64,000 nucleotides of DNA from Orthonyx spaldingii. Lineage: Eukaryota > Chordata > Aves > Passeriformes > Orthonychidae. Below are positions 13,568 through 27,032 of this stretch, piece by piece. Under the pieces are notes generated by a model. The model was given only the letters and a program-made list of their open reading frames with translations, did not search any database and was not told where the DNA came from. Both the position numbers and the translations under genes were made by a program. The DNA is taken from the NCBI GenBank assembly GCA_013397795.1, contig VZTJ01000758.1, positions 508,237 to 572,236 on the forward strand, given 5' to 3'. Every line of letters starts with the position of its first letter. Within the stretch, counting starts at the first letter, position 1.

Positions 13568-16500
13568 CACTCACCTTAGTCCTTTCCCCCTTCTGCTTCC
13601 TCTTCATTACTTCCAACCAGGTCAGGGTAAATTTGCAAAGTCATACTTTAAAACTACTTTTAATTGCTTAGATGAAAATTCTTCAAGTCACAAAAATTCA
13701 ACTTCTTTCTTTGAGAGACATCTTAACCACTCCTAACTTACCAGCACTGCTGATTTGAGCCATGTCAGACCCTTCCTCACAGAGGTCAGGTTTGCAAACA
13801 CTGCTGTTAGGAGAACACTGGGCAAAACATGAGACAAGAGGATCTCCTACTGTGGCCTTCCAGACCCAGGTCAGCACCATGGAAAGGGAGAGGGAGGCTT
13901 TGGTGACAACATACACGCAATTAACCTCTCGGTGTAACAACAGACCTCAGTACTTCAAATAACTTCCTTCCAAAAGTGCACCTAGTTAATCTCCTAAATT
14001 TATCTTTTATTTATTTTACCTATTATTTAACTTCTATTTTATTATTTCACTTCAGACATAAAGCAGTTCTTTTCCCCGCTGCAAAACCCAGATGAATGCA
14101 AGCAGCTGTGGAATGTGCACAGCACCAAATCCAGGCAAAGATGTACAGAGGGAAAACAGCAAAAGCATTTAATAGCAGAAACATTATATTCCTGGGGAGT
14201 TCATAATAAGGTCCAGGGAATTCAAAGCAAAAGTCAACAGCGATTCTTCGTACATGAGGGTGCACATGCTGACCTGGAGCATGACTGTGCAAAGTGTCTG
14301 GCTGTGGGTTTTGTTCTGCTTTGTTTTCATGACAAACGTCCCCGTGTTGAACGTGTTGCAGCCATGTCAAGCTTTCTGACCAAAAACTTTCCAGAAACAT
14401 GGTGCCAGCCAAAGGGACAAAGGCTCAAAGTGGCTTCTGGATACACTTTGGTTTAGCCAGTTTTGATTATGGTCAGACACAGGATAATGTGCCCAATCCA
14501 CTGTTTGTCTTAACTTCCTGGGGCACTGTCAGGTACATGACAACATAAGGGAGGAATATTGAGAAAGGAATAGGGAAGGGAAAAAAAACCCATCTCACTA
14601 CACTCAGTAGTCAGGAAAGCTGGAGAGACCACAGCCATGATCACCAAAGCCAGGCACAGTGTGGGCAGACACTGTGTAAAACTTCCCCAGGCAGTAACCC
14701 AGGTCAAACCAAGTACAGTGCAGTCATTTTCTGGACACCAGTTATCATAATTAAGTAGAAGCATAACGGAAATTTCAATTTCAACTTTGCAAAGCCCTCA
14801 GTCTCAGTTGAAAAGGACAGAATAAAACTAAAATGTATCTTTCTACCTGCTAATCGTGCAGCTCTCCCATGGGATTTGAGAACTAAGCTTCCTTTCTGCC
14901 AGCTTGTGCATGATCACTAACTTAAGAAATAATCCTGCAGTCAGAATAAAGTATTTTTTTCCCTGTGGTATGTGAGCTAGATCAAAATCTCACTCTGCCA
15001 TGGGAAATACAGTAAACACAGAAAATAAAGATGATACAACTCAAAAAACAGGAAGGACACCATTAAATACCATTCTATAAGAAGTTTTCTTGACCATACC
15101 TGTGTCACAGTTTATTGATCTATAAAATATTGATAACAAAGCATCTGAAGAGACTTAAGTAATTTATATTTGTAGCCCACTCCAAGACAGGCCACTGAGG
15201 AACAACAGATGTGCAAACTGCTGTCGTAGGTCTCACTTGAACAATCTGACATTCAAAGTTATTGTAAGATTTGCCTTCCTTGGCAAAAAGTGAGGACACT
15301 TGCATTACGTGAGGCTGAGTTTGAGCTGTCAGAGGCCACCATGACCCTCTGCTGACAGCCCTGATGTCAGGTGAGCCATGGATGCATCACTGAGCCTGGC
15401 ACTGAAAATAAACCACCCCTCTTCATTTAACTCCTTTCCCCCTCCTCCCTTGCAAGGAGTACAGAAGCTGTAAAACCACTCAACCCTGCACCTCTCCAGA
15501 GCTAAAAGGTTTAACCAAATCTCAGCAGATTACAGCCCACTCCAGGAGAGCTGTTACTGCTCCTCTCAGCAGCTGAGGTGTTGCTGCAGGTGCTGAGGTG
15601 CCCGAGCTAAGCAGGGCACGCTAAAGCAGTTTAATGGTGAGTCATTCCCAGAGCACTTAGGGCAGCTCAGCAGGCAGACACTGAGGTAAAACACCTCTCT
15701 TTAGGACAATAATCTCCTTAGCTGGTGTGTCAGGAGCTGAAAAGGGACATATGAGCAAGCCCTGTGCTGTACCACCCTCCTGCCAGGAAATCCCTGCTGC
15801 TGGGTCAGGAGGATCCTGTGTCCCACCCCTGGCTCGTGGAGGGAACAAGCCCTGCAGTGCTCTGCCCCCTACACCACAGCAGTTATGTCACAGGGCTTTG
15901 AGGTCACGGCAGACTCACACCTCCAGCTGATCACACGTGGACACCCCATAATCTGGATTTCCTGAGCAGCCAGGCACTGATATCCCAGACCTTGCAATAT
16001 AAAAATGATTCAAATGCAAAGGATTCATTTAATGTTTTTACAGCTTACATTTTATTATTTATAAAACGACTGATGTATGATAGTCATAGCTCAAGAAGGG
16101 AAGAACTAGTAGATGGATATCCATATTTCATTATCAACATTCATTACCCTCCATTATCATTAATCTGTCAGTACCTGCTTCTACCAGTTAATTCCTTTGA
16201 CATTCCCCAATCTGCACCTTGTTACAATATAATGCCTCGTGTCTGTAAGGACAGGAGAATTTGGCTGCTTGAAACTGGCAGCAAGTGATTTACATTTGGG
16301 CTGTGTTAAAATGACAGCGAGCATCACTGAGGCCAAATGTAAAAGCCAGGCTGGAGGAGGTTATATATAAAAATTTCAAGTGGCAAGTGTCTCTCCTTTT
16401 ATCTGACAGTTGTTATTAAGAGGCCACGTCATTGTAACACACAAAATTTAAACACAGGAGGCAGAGGAAGAGCTCCACACTACACACAGGGCACCTTCCC

Positions 16501-16981
16501 CCTACCCATGGTTCACTTCCTACTGATGGGACAGAACTAAGCTGAAGCTGGAAGTGCAGAGTTCCTCTAGCAGCAGCCAAAGCCATCTCACCCTGCCCTG
16601 CTGGGTGGCTCAAAGGCAGCTCCTCTGGCACTCCAGGCTCCAGCTGGAGCAGGAAATACACCTCCATAACTAAACCCCAGGATGCTTCAAGGACTCATTT
16701 ATCACCTGCACCTCAATTTGTCTAATCTTAAATAAGGAAGGCATATGGAATATTTCTATCAGGGAACACTCCATTTCAATAAAATCAAACATATTTATAC
16801 GAAATTGAGAGGAAAAAAGAACCTCAAAACGTTTAAATCACAACTTTGGCCTGACCTTCCTCTGCACACCTTAGGGTTCAACACTAAGGTTGAAGACTTT
16901 TGTTTTAGAAATCTCACTCTCAGGAATTAACAAGGGCACTAATCACTAGTAAAAACTCCCCACGGTGTTAAATGTACTCAC

Positions 16982-17133
16982 TTCCTTTACCCAGAGCAGC
17001 TTAGGTGGCTGCATTTCCACAGACATGGCTCCCCCTACGTAGTTCAGGACCCTGTGTTGGGTTGCGTTGATGCGCTCGACTTGGCTCGCTGCACGATGGT
17101 CCATCCACATGATCACATTCCTATGGTTCTGTC
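16982..17133 (-). CDS. FGGY: FGGY, third coding exon (residues 105-155)
   Basis: The exon encodes a segment with HRNVIMWMDHRA, the conserved region around the sugar-binding and catalytic Trp/Asp/His/Arg residues of FGGY kinases, followed by NYVGG, SVEMQ and PKLLWVKE. The acceptor is CCCTCAAG|GACAG with the first base at 17133. The donor is AAGGAA|GTGAGT with the last base at 16982. The exon is 152 nt; with the single base carried from the previous exon it makes 51 codons and ends in phase 0. No open frame longer than 60 codons covers it, because the flanking intron closes the frame quickly; it was found by reading the splice-bounded translation. Confidence 0.93.
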
Positions 17134-18918
17134 CTTGAGGGGGAAAACAGAAAAAAAAAAGAGTATTTTAGCTCTGGTTTAGCCCCAGGTCAGTAATGTA
17201 AGCTACTAGGCTCTAAACTGCTTCTGCATTGAAAAGTCAAATTCTATTTGTGTTAATAATTCACAGTGAATATCTAAAAATAAAATTTTAGCCCTCTGAG
17301 CCAAGTTCAGGACATGCCGAGCACTGAGAATGCTGACTGAAACCAATCAGGCCTGTGAGAATCCAAGAGCTGTGAAACACCATGTTCTCTTCTATTTAAT
17401 TCAGAAAAACTCAAACTTCTTGACAAAGTTCACATATTTAGTTAAAAATACAAAGGAATTTGGTGTTCATTTCAGTTTGGTGACCAAAAATTTAAAATGT
17501 GACAAAATCTGAACAACTATGTTGTAAATTGAAATTAACTCAATGAGCTACAGGGATTCTCTTTCCTCTTCTATGGTTATGAGAAGAACCACCCTAATTC
17601 CTTTCAGAAATACAGTTTCAGGGGGGATAATTTGCTGAAATGCTTTCATTTTAGCTGTGCAAGGAAAAAGCATTTGGCAAGTCTGCATCACACACGAATG
17701 AGAACAAGAAGCAAAGAACACTTTATCAAAATTAACCTCCAGAGGACCTGCCAGACAGAGGGAACAGTAATCCAGGTGACACTGCAGATTCCTCTGTGGC
17801 TGAGTACACTGCACACTCCAGGGCACAGCCACTCAAGCATCATCTTGAAAACATTGTCCAAAACAAGGCAGAAGTGTGAGGCACATCAATAGTTCTAAAA
17901 TGGGTTGAAATACAACTTAGAACTGTGAAACTGCCTGAAACCCCACCACTGCAAGGCTCTTCACAGCATTACAGCATCGAGTGAATTCTTGTCTTGTTGT
18001 TTAGCACCACCACTGTGTAAACTGAAAGTTCTTGGGGATATCACAGCACAAAACATGAGAACTGAATTTAACTCACTGGACCCAAAATAGCCCCAGACAT
18101 CATTAGGCATTGAACAGATTGTAAGAGACTCTCAAACTGAAAAGTAAATAATCAGATCTAAATTTAGAGAAGGACGTTTTGGGGGCAAAGCTGGGTTTTT
18201 GAGAAGGATAAGAGGAGATGACAAACACATCTGAGAATAGAAAGGAAACATACACAGAATTATGATTGTGTCTCTGTAACACACCTGATCTTAAATGAGA
18301 TTCACTGGGGGGGGAAAAAGTGCAGCACAGACTTTTTGTGAGTCTTCTGAATCATCTACTCAAAAACTAATAAAAACCCCCGAGATTTTTAGAAAAAGGT
18401 CACAGACTGTTGCTGAAGTTCAGCAGTGTCCTAGACAAAGACAGAACACCAGTGTAATAAAATACACAAACTGAACCTCTGGCCTGCAGCTCCATGACAG
18501 AGCACACAGTTAGACTACACTAGCACTCACATTTTTAACATTCCTTTAGCCAGCGTGGATGGGCATTTATACACACTATAAAAGCCATGATCAGTACAGT
18601 CTGCAGAAGAAAACATGCAGAAAAGAAAAATGAGCATGGATTTCCCTAAGAAGCAATTTTTCAGAGCCAAGATGCATGCATGAGGTCTTAGGATGCCAAA
18701 TATTTAACCAAACAGTAAGTAATTATCTTCTCTAATTTGTTTTTGCAGTAAAATTGAAACAGTAAAACCAGGGGAAAAAAATCCTCTTGTAAAGAAGAGT
18801 GTGTCATCTCCACATCCAAGAGTCATCTCCACCGATTGGCTTTGGGATGCCAGGGAAGGTCCACTCCTCTCAGTGGTAAAACACACACAGTAACACCACA
18901 TTCTGTGCTGGGCTCTAC
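17134..18918 (-). other. FGGY: FGGY intron between second and third coding exons
   Basis: A 1.8-kb intron with donor GTAGAG at 18918 and acceptor CTCAAG at 17134. Ordinary AT-rich unique-looking sequence; no repeat or gene was recognised. Confidence 0.8.
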
Positions 18919-19030
18919 CTTCACAGTTGACTGCCAAAGGCTGGAACTGTTTATCCACCACAACAAGGGAACAGGTAGCATCAAACCCCAGCCCTCGGAT
19001 CTGCCTGGCATCCACTCCACGGACAACTTC
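18919..19030 (-). CDS. FGGY: FGGY, second coding exon (residues 68-104 and one base of codon 105)
   Basis: The exon continues the kinase N-terminal domain. The translation contains QIRGLGFDATCSLVVVDKQF, a strongly conserved FGGY-family stretch in the first ASKHA domain. The acceptor is TTTTCAG|GAAGTTG with the first exon base at 19030. The donor is GAAG|GTAGAG with the last exon base at 18919. The length is 112 nt, giving 37 codons plus one base. It accepts phase 0 from the previous exon and passes phase 1 to the next, and both joins fit. The open frame on either side of these sites is intronic and unrelated to the family. Confidence 0.94.
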
Positions 19031-19582
19031 CTGAAAATACACAAAACACACAGGAATACAAATACATCCATGTATGTGCAAGTACCATGTGAACTAGTGA
19101 GTACAGAAGATGGGTTACGAGTTAGTTCAAACTCTGAAATTCCCGAAATTCAGTATTTTTTTAAAACTTTGAATCATAAACACATCAAATCACCAGAAAT
19201 TCTTTGGGTTTCAACTCTGAAGTCAGAGGTCTTTATCCACAGTCCTGGATAAAAGCAGGAAGCACAAAGATATCAGTAAATAAAGGTGGCAGAAAACCTG
19301 CAATGTTAATTTTCTCTCTTTCCTAAAGCTTGGAGCTGAGCTGCATGTGAAACACGGACACAGGATTAGGATGAAATGTTTCCATCAGTTACTTTGCTGA
19401 CTTCCCACCTGTGGAAGCAACAATCTTCCAGAATTGCTTTGGTTATACTGTGTTTGCCTTGCAATACTGAGGGGTCCCAAAAATAAAGTTAGTCAGAACT
19501 TGTAGCCATGATAACACCTCTGCAATGCACACCTTTGCTCAGCTACCAAGAGTGTGAATAGCACACTTTTTGGAAGGTTTTC

Positions 19583-19602
19583 AAAAAAAAAAAAAAAAAA
19601 AA
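19583..19602 (+). repeat. Poly-A run (20 A)
   Basis: A homopolymer within an FGGY intron; on the gene strand it is poly-T. Confidence 0.9.
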
Positions 19603-20938
19603 CCACAACAAACCATTGCCCCAAAATGCCTGAACTTCATGGCTTCCAGCAGCACTGGAAAAAAAAACACAACACCCACAAGGATTAAGTGCCAGATGAG
19701 GTTGCAAGACACCTAAAATGTAGCACGGTAATAAATTGCCACTTCTCGGCAACAATAAAAATATCATTATTTTAATTAGGAAAGACTTTCACTTGCACAG
19801 TGCCAGTCTCTTACTGGCTCTGTAAAACTGCAGTTTCTGAGACGATTTTCTTGCTTAAATATAGGAGATTGCATTTAAAGAGGTCCAGAGCAAGAACAAA
19901 GCCACTCAGACAGAGAAAAATCAAATAAGCAGAGAAAGGCTTGCTCTGCTTTAACATCAAGCTGTTCTTCCCTATCACTCCTGTCACTCCCTTCTTTTCC
20001 TTCCATCCCACTCACCTCCTCCATCTCAGGGCATTTTTGCAGAGCCAAGCTCATTAAAGTTTGAAAAGGCTGATCAATAACAAGACAACGAGTGAACAGT
20101 CCATCTGCAAATTACCAAGCCTATCATGAATATTTAAAGAGCCAACCTTAGAACATGGAGCAGGCCAGGGATTTAGTAAGGAAGATGAAATGGCCTCTGT
20201 GTGCACTGCAAGCAAGGTCTCTAATTCACCTTTATCTCCAGCATGTACAGGCAGAGCCCTGGATCAGAGGGTACAGATTTTCCCCTATAGTAAAGTCTAT
20301 TTCAGTCTGGTTTTATGCTTGATGCTATCCACAGACATTTATTATTTATTTTGGTCTTATCATACTGGATCCTCTTATAATGAGGATCACAAGTGTTGTG
20401 TTAGGGGCCATCCACAAACCAAATTACAATTTCTGTACAATAAACCCTCCTTTGTGACTCCAGAGCAGCCTAAGGCACATCTTTAGATACACACACTGCC
20501 AGGTTCTGAGCAACCTTGACTCCTCCAAGTGTCTCGTGGGTAGAGCATACAGCAGCTAAACAAACCTCACAGGTGTGAGACCTCGAGGCAGTGGGTAAAT
20601 CCTCCCCCTGCAAAGACTGCACAATGAAAGTCCTTTCATTTTATTTGCAGTTGTAGCATGAGTTTTTTTCACTCTGGCCTTCAGCTCCTCACCAATAACA
20701 CAGACATTGTGAGGCTGCATCAGCCTCAATGTGCCTTTAATGCACAAGGGTGGTTACAAGTTACACAGCACAAACAGACCTGAATGGAAGTGATGCCTTA
20801 GGATTTTTAGCTTCTGTTTTTCTTGTAACTTTAGAACTACTGTTCTCACATCTCAGACAAAACAATTTCTCTCTAGACCTGAAACTCAAGGACACCTTAC
20901 CATCTTAGGCCCAAAAAAAATGTAAACAGCAGAGAAAT

Positions 20939-21172
20939 TGGGGGGGCCAAGCTCGGGATAGATGACTTCATTACCTGAGGCTATAATTGGAGGTCTGACC
21001 CCGATATGCAAATGGACCAAAAACTATAAAGCATGAAAAACCCATGACCTGTTGTCTATTTTGGGTGTAGCCCTAGGTGGACTCTGACTGCCCGAATGCA
21101 CCGAGAAGGCCTTTGAATAAATATCTGCTTTTTATCATCTTAATTTTGTCTGGCCTGTTCTAGGTCAGCCCA
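20939..21172 (+). mobile_element. Probable solo LTR, antisense to FGGY
   Basis: The stretch starts TGGGGGGGCC and ends GTCAGCCCA, giving TGGG...CCCA inverted termini. In between it has an ACTATAAAGC TATA-like element near 21023-21032. An AATAAATA polyadenylation signal lies about 90 bases further on, near 21117, followed by a T/G-rich segment (TTTTGTCTGG). This is the compact layout of a short avian LTR. The flanks (GAGAAAT and GGAAAAG) are only roughly alike, so the duplication is not confirmed and the ends may be off by several bases. No internal retroviral sequence adjoins it. It is unrelated to the LTR at 27619-28211. Confidence 0.6.
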
Positions 21173-21276
21173 GGAAAAGACACCAGAAGTGACAGGCACG
21201 GGGACTGCAGGGCCGTGAACATCCAGAACGTGAAGAGCCACCTGCAACACCAATCCCTCCTTTTGTCCTCGCCCAC

Positions 21277-21477
21277 CTTTGTGACAGAGCAGCAGGCAGC
21301 CCAGATGTCTGCAGAGGACTGCTCGTAGTGGTCTGGCTGGGGCTCCCACACCCGGATGGGTCGCTCTGCGTGTGCCACCACCGTCCCAACCCCGTCCACC
21401 AGCGCCGCGCGGACGCTGGCTGAGCCCACGTCAACCCCAACGTAGTACTTCACTGCAGCCTGCTTCCCACTGGGCAT
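21277..21477 (-). CDS. FGGY: FGGY, first coding exon (residues 1-67)
   Basis: This exon encodes the N-terminus of the FGGY carbohydrate kinase domain-containing protein, a cytosolic sugar kinase of the ASKHA (actin/hexokinase/Hsp70) fold linked to D-ribulose phosphorylation. Residues 11-28 contain the first phosphate-binding hairpin, YYVGVDVGSASVRAALVD, typical of FGGY kinases. Further on, WEPQ and EQSSADIWAACC match the vertebrate family closely. The start is the ATG at 21477-21475, which has an in-frame TAA three codons upstream. The exon itself begins at 21489 after a pyrimidine-rich tract ending CAACAG, so it carries 12 bases of 5' UTR. The donor is AAAG|GTGGGC with the last exon base at 21277, and the exon ends in phase 0. 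Beyond the donor the open frame is intron. The match to FGGY is from memory of the family, and I consider it secure. Confidence 0.94.
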
Positions 21478-24400
21478 TTTGTATTAAACCTGTTGAGGGA
21501 AAAGAAAAAAAAAAAAGAGGTTAAAAGCAGATAAAATGACTGATGGAAAAAGTGCCAAGAGGTGCTGCCTCCCATCAAGCCAAACATCCCACCTGTGGTG
21601 TGATGCTGGTAATTATAAAGTAACTGTGTGACAGTCAGGTACATGTTACCCAGAGGGAAAAGAAGAATAAATAAAGTTAAGTTTTCAAGAGCTCCCCACC
21701 ATCAATTCACACCACTTGAAAGACTCAGAAAATAATTTTCTGAAAATGTGTTGAGCCATGAGAGCATGGTGTGAAATCTCTGCCTACTCTTTGACATCCT
21801 ACAAGAACAAAGTGAGGTTAAGTTAATTGATTTAATTATTCACAATGAGTTGCTTATTTCACTGTATTAAGTTTAACTATTTGACATTTAATCCAGTGAC
21901 AAATTCACTGTTCTTAATTTCTCACAGTTTGTTCTTAATTAATAGTTAACATTTACATTTTAATCAAGCTGTGAGAATGCTAAGAGCTGATAGAAGTATT
22001 TGAAACGTCAGACAAATACCAAGTTTAGTGCTTGTATGAACCTATTACATCTCTGAAACACATGAAACTCAGCTGACACACAGCTTCTGATGTTCAGAGA
22101 ATTAATGGATCAATTGGCATTTAATGAACACATGGTATTCACAGAGCATCAGAATGGCTCTTCTTGAAAACAGCCCACTGCTCCCAAAGAAGTGGCCTGG
22201 ATAATTTCTGGATATGGCAGATGGGGTGGATAGAGGGAGGAGTATAAGCAAAAGGGGGAAGATTTGGAAAGTCCTGATTAACAGAATATGATTATTCACA
22301 TTTCAAATTATTTATTTTTTTATAATAACATTGAGTACAGGTCAGGATCCACTGGCACAATATAGGTGGCTGTTCACATCCACGGCTGCTGGTGGATACC
22401 ACAAATCTGCAATCACTGAGGGTTAGAGGTAGCAGGTGAAATAGAGAAGGGAAAAAAAGAGCCTCTTATTTCAGAAAACAACAAGTATGATTCTGGATAA
22501 TAATTAATTAGGACAAAGTTTCATTTGCACTGAAAATGGCATAAAACACCACCTTGGCTGAAGAAACCAACCGAGGCTTCCCCTCCTCCCACCCCTTAAA
22601 CAGCTCATGGAAATGTGGTCAGTCTGTGGAGATCTGTTACCACACAATCATTTTTTCCTGCTTCAATCTGCCACTTCACGCCCAGACCCCACTGCTGTGT
22701 CCAGGGCCCATGTTTTTGTTCTTTGCTTGGCCAGCACGAGGGAGTTCAGTCCCTCACCGAGCTCCTAAGCAGCCTGGTACAGACCAAAGCAGTTACGTGC
22801 AGGGTCACCAGAGTAGTGGCACAGATCACCAGCTTCTAAAAATGTCAGAAAGTAGAAAAAACTCCAAGCTATGGAGCATATTGTGGTCCTGCTGGAGATG
22901 CTGGCTCCTGCCTCCCAGCACGCTGGTTCTGCCCAGCAGATTAGGTGCAACACACACTAATCTCGTTAAGCAAGGTCATGTGTCCAAGCGATGAGCAATC
23001 AGCTAAAAATAATGGTGTGCCATGAGTCTAACACCTAGGAATACTGGCAAGAAAGCCTGCTTTATTTTCTTGGCCCTGGCTCTGTGACCTGGTCAGAGGA
23101 ACAAAAGCCAATTCCTCTGCCAGAGAGGACAACTCTGCTGCTATGGGTGATTAATACTGCATCTGTCACCTGGGGGTGACAGCACTCAGCTTCTCCCTCT
23201 CAGCCCTCGGCTAGAAAAACACTTTTAAGACATTCTTTTCAACGTAATTCAAAATTACTTCTTCATTTTGCACTCCATCTTTCCAAAGCTCCAAAGGCTG
23301 GCTGCAGGTGCTGCTAGTTCCTTGTGGGAAATTTTACTACAAAGACATTGCATAATGCTGTTCCTGATACTATCTCACGAATTTCCCTGTTTTTCCCCTA
23401 TTTCGGCTCTGCCTTTAGCTGCTGACTCATAAAAAGTTGAGAATAAACCACAAGCTGCAAACCAGATTCTTTTTTTTTTAAACATAGGCAAATCCTTCTT
23501 ACTTGCTTTTCACAAAATACAAATAGCAAAAGGAGTATTTTATATCCTGCCTCCTGCTCACACACACAATATTACTCCAAATTTCTCTTCCTTGTATGGC
23601 AGCCTTGATTTTAGCTCATTAATGTGTTTTTGCTGCTTAGAGAACAAGCTTAACAGATGTTAGAGAATTAAGCTCACAGTACCTCCTACTCAGCACTTAA
23701 AATTATGGCCTTGCATTGGATTCTTCCCACAAACATTTGAAACCTGGAACCCAAGCTGCCCATGTAATGTTTACTTTCCTTTTTTTTCCTTACTAAGCAA
23801 CCAGGATGTGCCTGTGTGAGTGACTGGGAGGAAGCAGAGTTTGTTTAGTGCTCGATCAGTGCATATCAGCCTTTGCACATCCACCAGTTTATTGCTGTCA
23901 ATCACAGGGAACAGGGAAGAGTTAAGTCACAGTTCAAAACCAAGAACCCCAAACTTATTTTAACTCTTTCCGAATAAAGCTAACCTAGATTCACAAAGCA
24001 GCACTCAGTATCTCGTGGGAAAAAAAGGCTAAAAGTAAATATAAATCCTTTTTCAAGCACCAAGTTACAGAGGCTGTTCAAAGTAAAGTGTCTCTGCTTG
24101 CAAAAACATAATTTGATGCCAAGGGTTTTTTTGGAATACCAATCACTTGGTATGCCACCTACTTATCAACCCCATCCACAAAAAGCACTGTCATCTCTAG
24201 GTCATAAATGTCAGCAATCATGGACTCTGCCCAAGGGTATTTCTTGAGAACCTAAGAATTCAGCAGAGAAGTTGGTGGAAAATATTCAGCCAAAGTACAG
24301 TGATAAGAATTTTAAAGAGGAATGCTGTCGTTCTGTTTTGTTTCCAGAAGATTCCTTTGGTACAAGAGGAAGCTCCAGATCAGAGATGAAGGAGCTCTTT

Positions 24401-27032
24401 AATGGAGTTCAGAGGTAGCAGAAGGTCCCACCACAAGCTTCTTGCTTTGGAATTTGGACACCAACGTTCATTGCCATGTGAAAAGAAAACTGTTGTGCAA
24501 ATAAAACACTGGTTTGGATTTTTTATCTGCTGGATTCTTAGCTTCTGCAGGCAATACAAACACGAGGAAAACTGTGAACCAGAAAAATGACTGATCTAAA
24601 ATGTCCTAAAAGTCCAGTCAGGTCAGTTCATCAAGCACAATATTCCTAACATGACACCAAAATATTTTATGTGTGGATGATACATGTTTGTGGACTTCCA
24701 AGGAGTGGAGGGCAGCGGAGATGGTACCTGCTAAATCCCTGAAGTATCTAACTCAGGAAGCCTGGTTCCTTGCAGCCAAGAAAAAAAGGCCTCCAGAGCT
24801 TCAAGACAGCCTTGTCTGTCCACTGCAGAATCAGGGCCTCATATTTTCAACTTGTTATTTGAATTTGCAAACAGAAAGAGAGGGGCAGAGAAAGAAAAAA
24901 AAAAAACAAAATTAAAAGACATGTCCAGCTTGACCGTGTTAATCCATGACTGTAACTGCTAAGTCAGGACAAGAAGCCAAAATTCCCTCCAAGCACTAAA
25001 CCAGCAATGGTCTCTTTCTCTGCAAATCACAGCAGGGACAGAATGGCTTTTCAAACAAGCATTTATGATCAAAAGGCTACAGCATATTATAAATATTTAT
25101 ATGGCCCATTAAATAATAGTCTGTATAAATATTATTCAAAATGTGCATGCTGGAAACCACAGACTTCCCAGTTTATCCTTATACAAATGTGTTAGTTTTC
25201 CCACACAGGCAATGAAGAAAAAGGAGGGGTGAAACTGAGTTGCAAAAATGTTTCTTTTTTAACAATAAAAAAAAAAAAAAAAAGAAGAAGAAAACCCTTA
25301 ACATTATTTACTTTAATTTAGAAGGAATGAGTAAGTAACCAGATGACTGTTTCATGACCACTGTCAGCCTCGTCTGTCCTACTTTACCTCGCGGTTATCG
25401 AGTTGCCAGGACGTACCTTTCTGCTAAAGCAGGAGGGCTGCACTCTCACATCAACACAGGCCCAAGCTCAGCACAAGCTTTCAGCAGCAGCAGGTTTAGA
25501 CTTTGTGGTGCTGTGTGCTTAAACACAAGGAGTTAGGAAGGACTGGCATGTCTGTTTTAAACTTTGATCTTTGGAACGCCGCGGGCTGCCCAGACCCGGC
25601 GATCGTGGATAAACACTGTGCTTTTAGTAGTGCAGCTGTGCTTTCCTATGGGTTACCAAGAAAAAGATTAACAGGCTCACATTAGGCTTCATAAGCTTCG
25701 TGTGAAAAGATCCAAATATGCTAAAGAAAAGCTGCTTTTTGATTGTAGAAAGGAGACAAACCAAAACAAGCACTTTTGACATTATACTGGAAATTCAGCA
25801 CCTTGTTGGCTTTCTAGAGTTAAATAACCAATACAAGTGGTGGTGGTAGAGAGGCAGTATCTCCTTGAAGACAGTGAACTCTCTTTCCTCTTCCAGCTTC
25901 TGTAATTCCTATTTGGACGTGAAAAGAGAAAGAAGGCACATGTCTGTGTGGGAGAGCGGGAGCAGATGGGGAATTCTAACGCTGTGTTGAAGGGCAGTAC
26001 TAATATAGAAAATATCCTTAAATGCCCAAGGGCCTGTACTGTAACTATCAACAAGCATTTATTTTTCTGCTACCCCACAGCAAACAAAACAAACACAAGG
26101 AACAAAAGCACACCTCAGCTCCCCTTTTCCTTTCCCCAAACAGAAACACGTACATGCAGGATCTGTGTCTCAGGAATGTGAGGACTGTGTTAACAATAAC
26201 AACACTGGAATAAATAAAAATGGAGCTGGGGAAAACATGCTTCTTCACTGACAACCAAACACCTCTAGATTCTTTCATCCATACTCTGGTACATTCTGGG
26301 AAGCTTTCTTACAGCTTACAAGGAAAAAAAGGTTCAAATAATGGAAGATTTCAGTAATAGGATCCAACCCCGACTCCAGTCCCATAAATATCCAGATTGT
26401 TCCATCAAAACCTTCTTAACTGTCCCCTTACCGTTGTAATATCACATCACTAAATCCCAGCATAGGCAGGACTGAAAATATTCTACTATTTTCTAGTATC
26501 TCCTTTTCTCTCTATAAATAATTCACTATGTACTAATTTGCTGTAATGTCTCTCCAGATCTTTTTTCTTCCCCTTGCTTTCAGTGTCCAAGACAAAGTCA
26601 TTACTTCATTGCTGCCCTCTGCCCTCTAATTCTATCTTTTGTATTTTAAATACTTTCAGGCCAAACTACTTCCACCCGCTCTGATATAAAGCAAGGCATA
26701 CCCGGGTTTATCCTGGTGTAACCAAAAACTGGAGAAATGAAAATGACTAAGTTATTCTAAGAAATTAGATCCAAAATTTATTTCTTTTCAGCTTCTACTG
26801 CCTACATAGATATCTCACTCAGGAACAGCTGAAAGAGGTCAGCATGACCAGTGTCAGTAAATACCAAGCTCTTGAATGTACAACAGGGTTGGTTTTCTCT
26901 ATATTCTGCTCAAGAAGAGATTTGTACCAAACAGAATATCTGCTCTCCTTCCAGTTCCTGTCCTGGTAGACTCAGCCTGTGGTACTGATGATCAAATAGG
27001 AGCAATGGCATTCTGGCCCCTGATTAAAGAGC

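Larger units (their letters stand above)
7906..16981 (-). other. FGGY: FGGY intron between third and fourth coding exons
   Basis: A 9.1-kb intron bounded by GTGAGT (donor at 16981) and TTTAG (acceptor at 7906). It contains two CR1 fragments in opposite orientation (9000-9203 plus, 13263-13567 minus). GC-richer patches near 10.7-11.0 kb and 15.5-15.9 kb carry overlapping open frames on both strands, with no recognisable domain. I see no other gene. Confidence 0.75.
19031..21276 (-). other. FGGY: FGGY intron between first and second coding exons
   Basis: A 2.2-kb intron with donor GTGGGC at 21276 and acceptor TTTCAG at 19031. It contains a 20-base A run (19583-19602) and a probable solo LTR (20939-21172) close to its donor. 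Nothing else was recognised. Confidence 0.8.
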
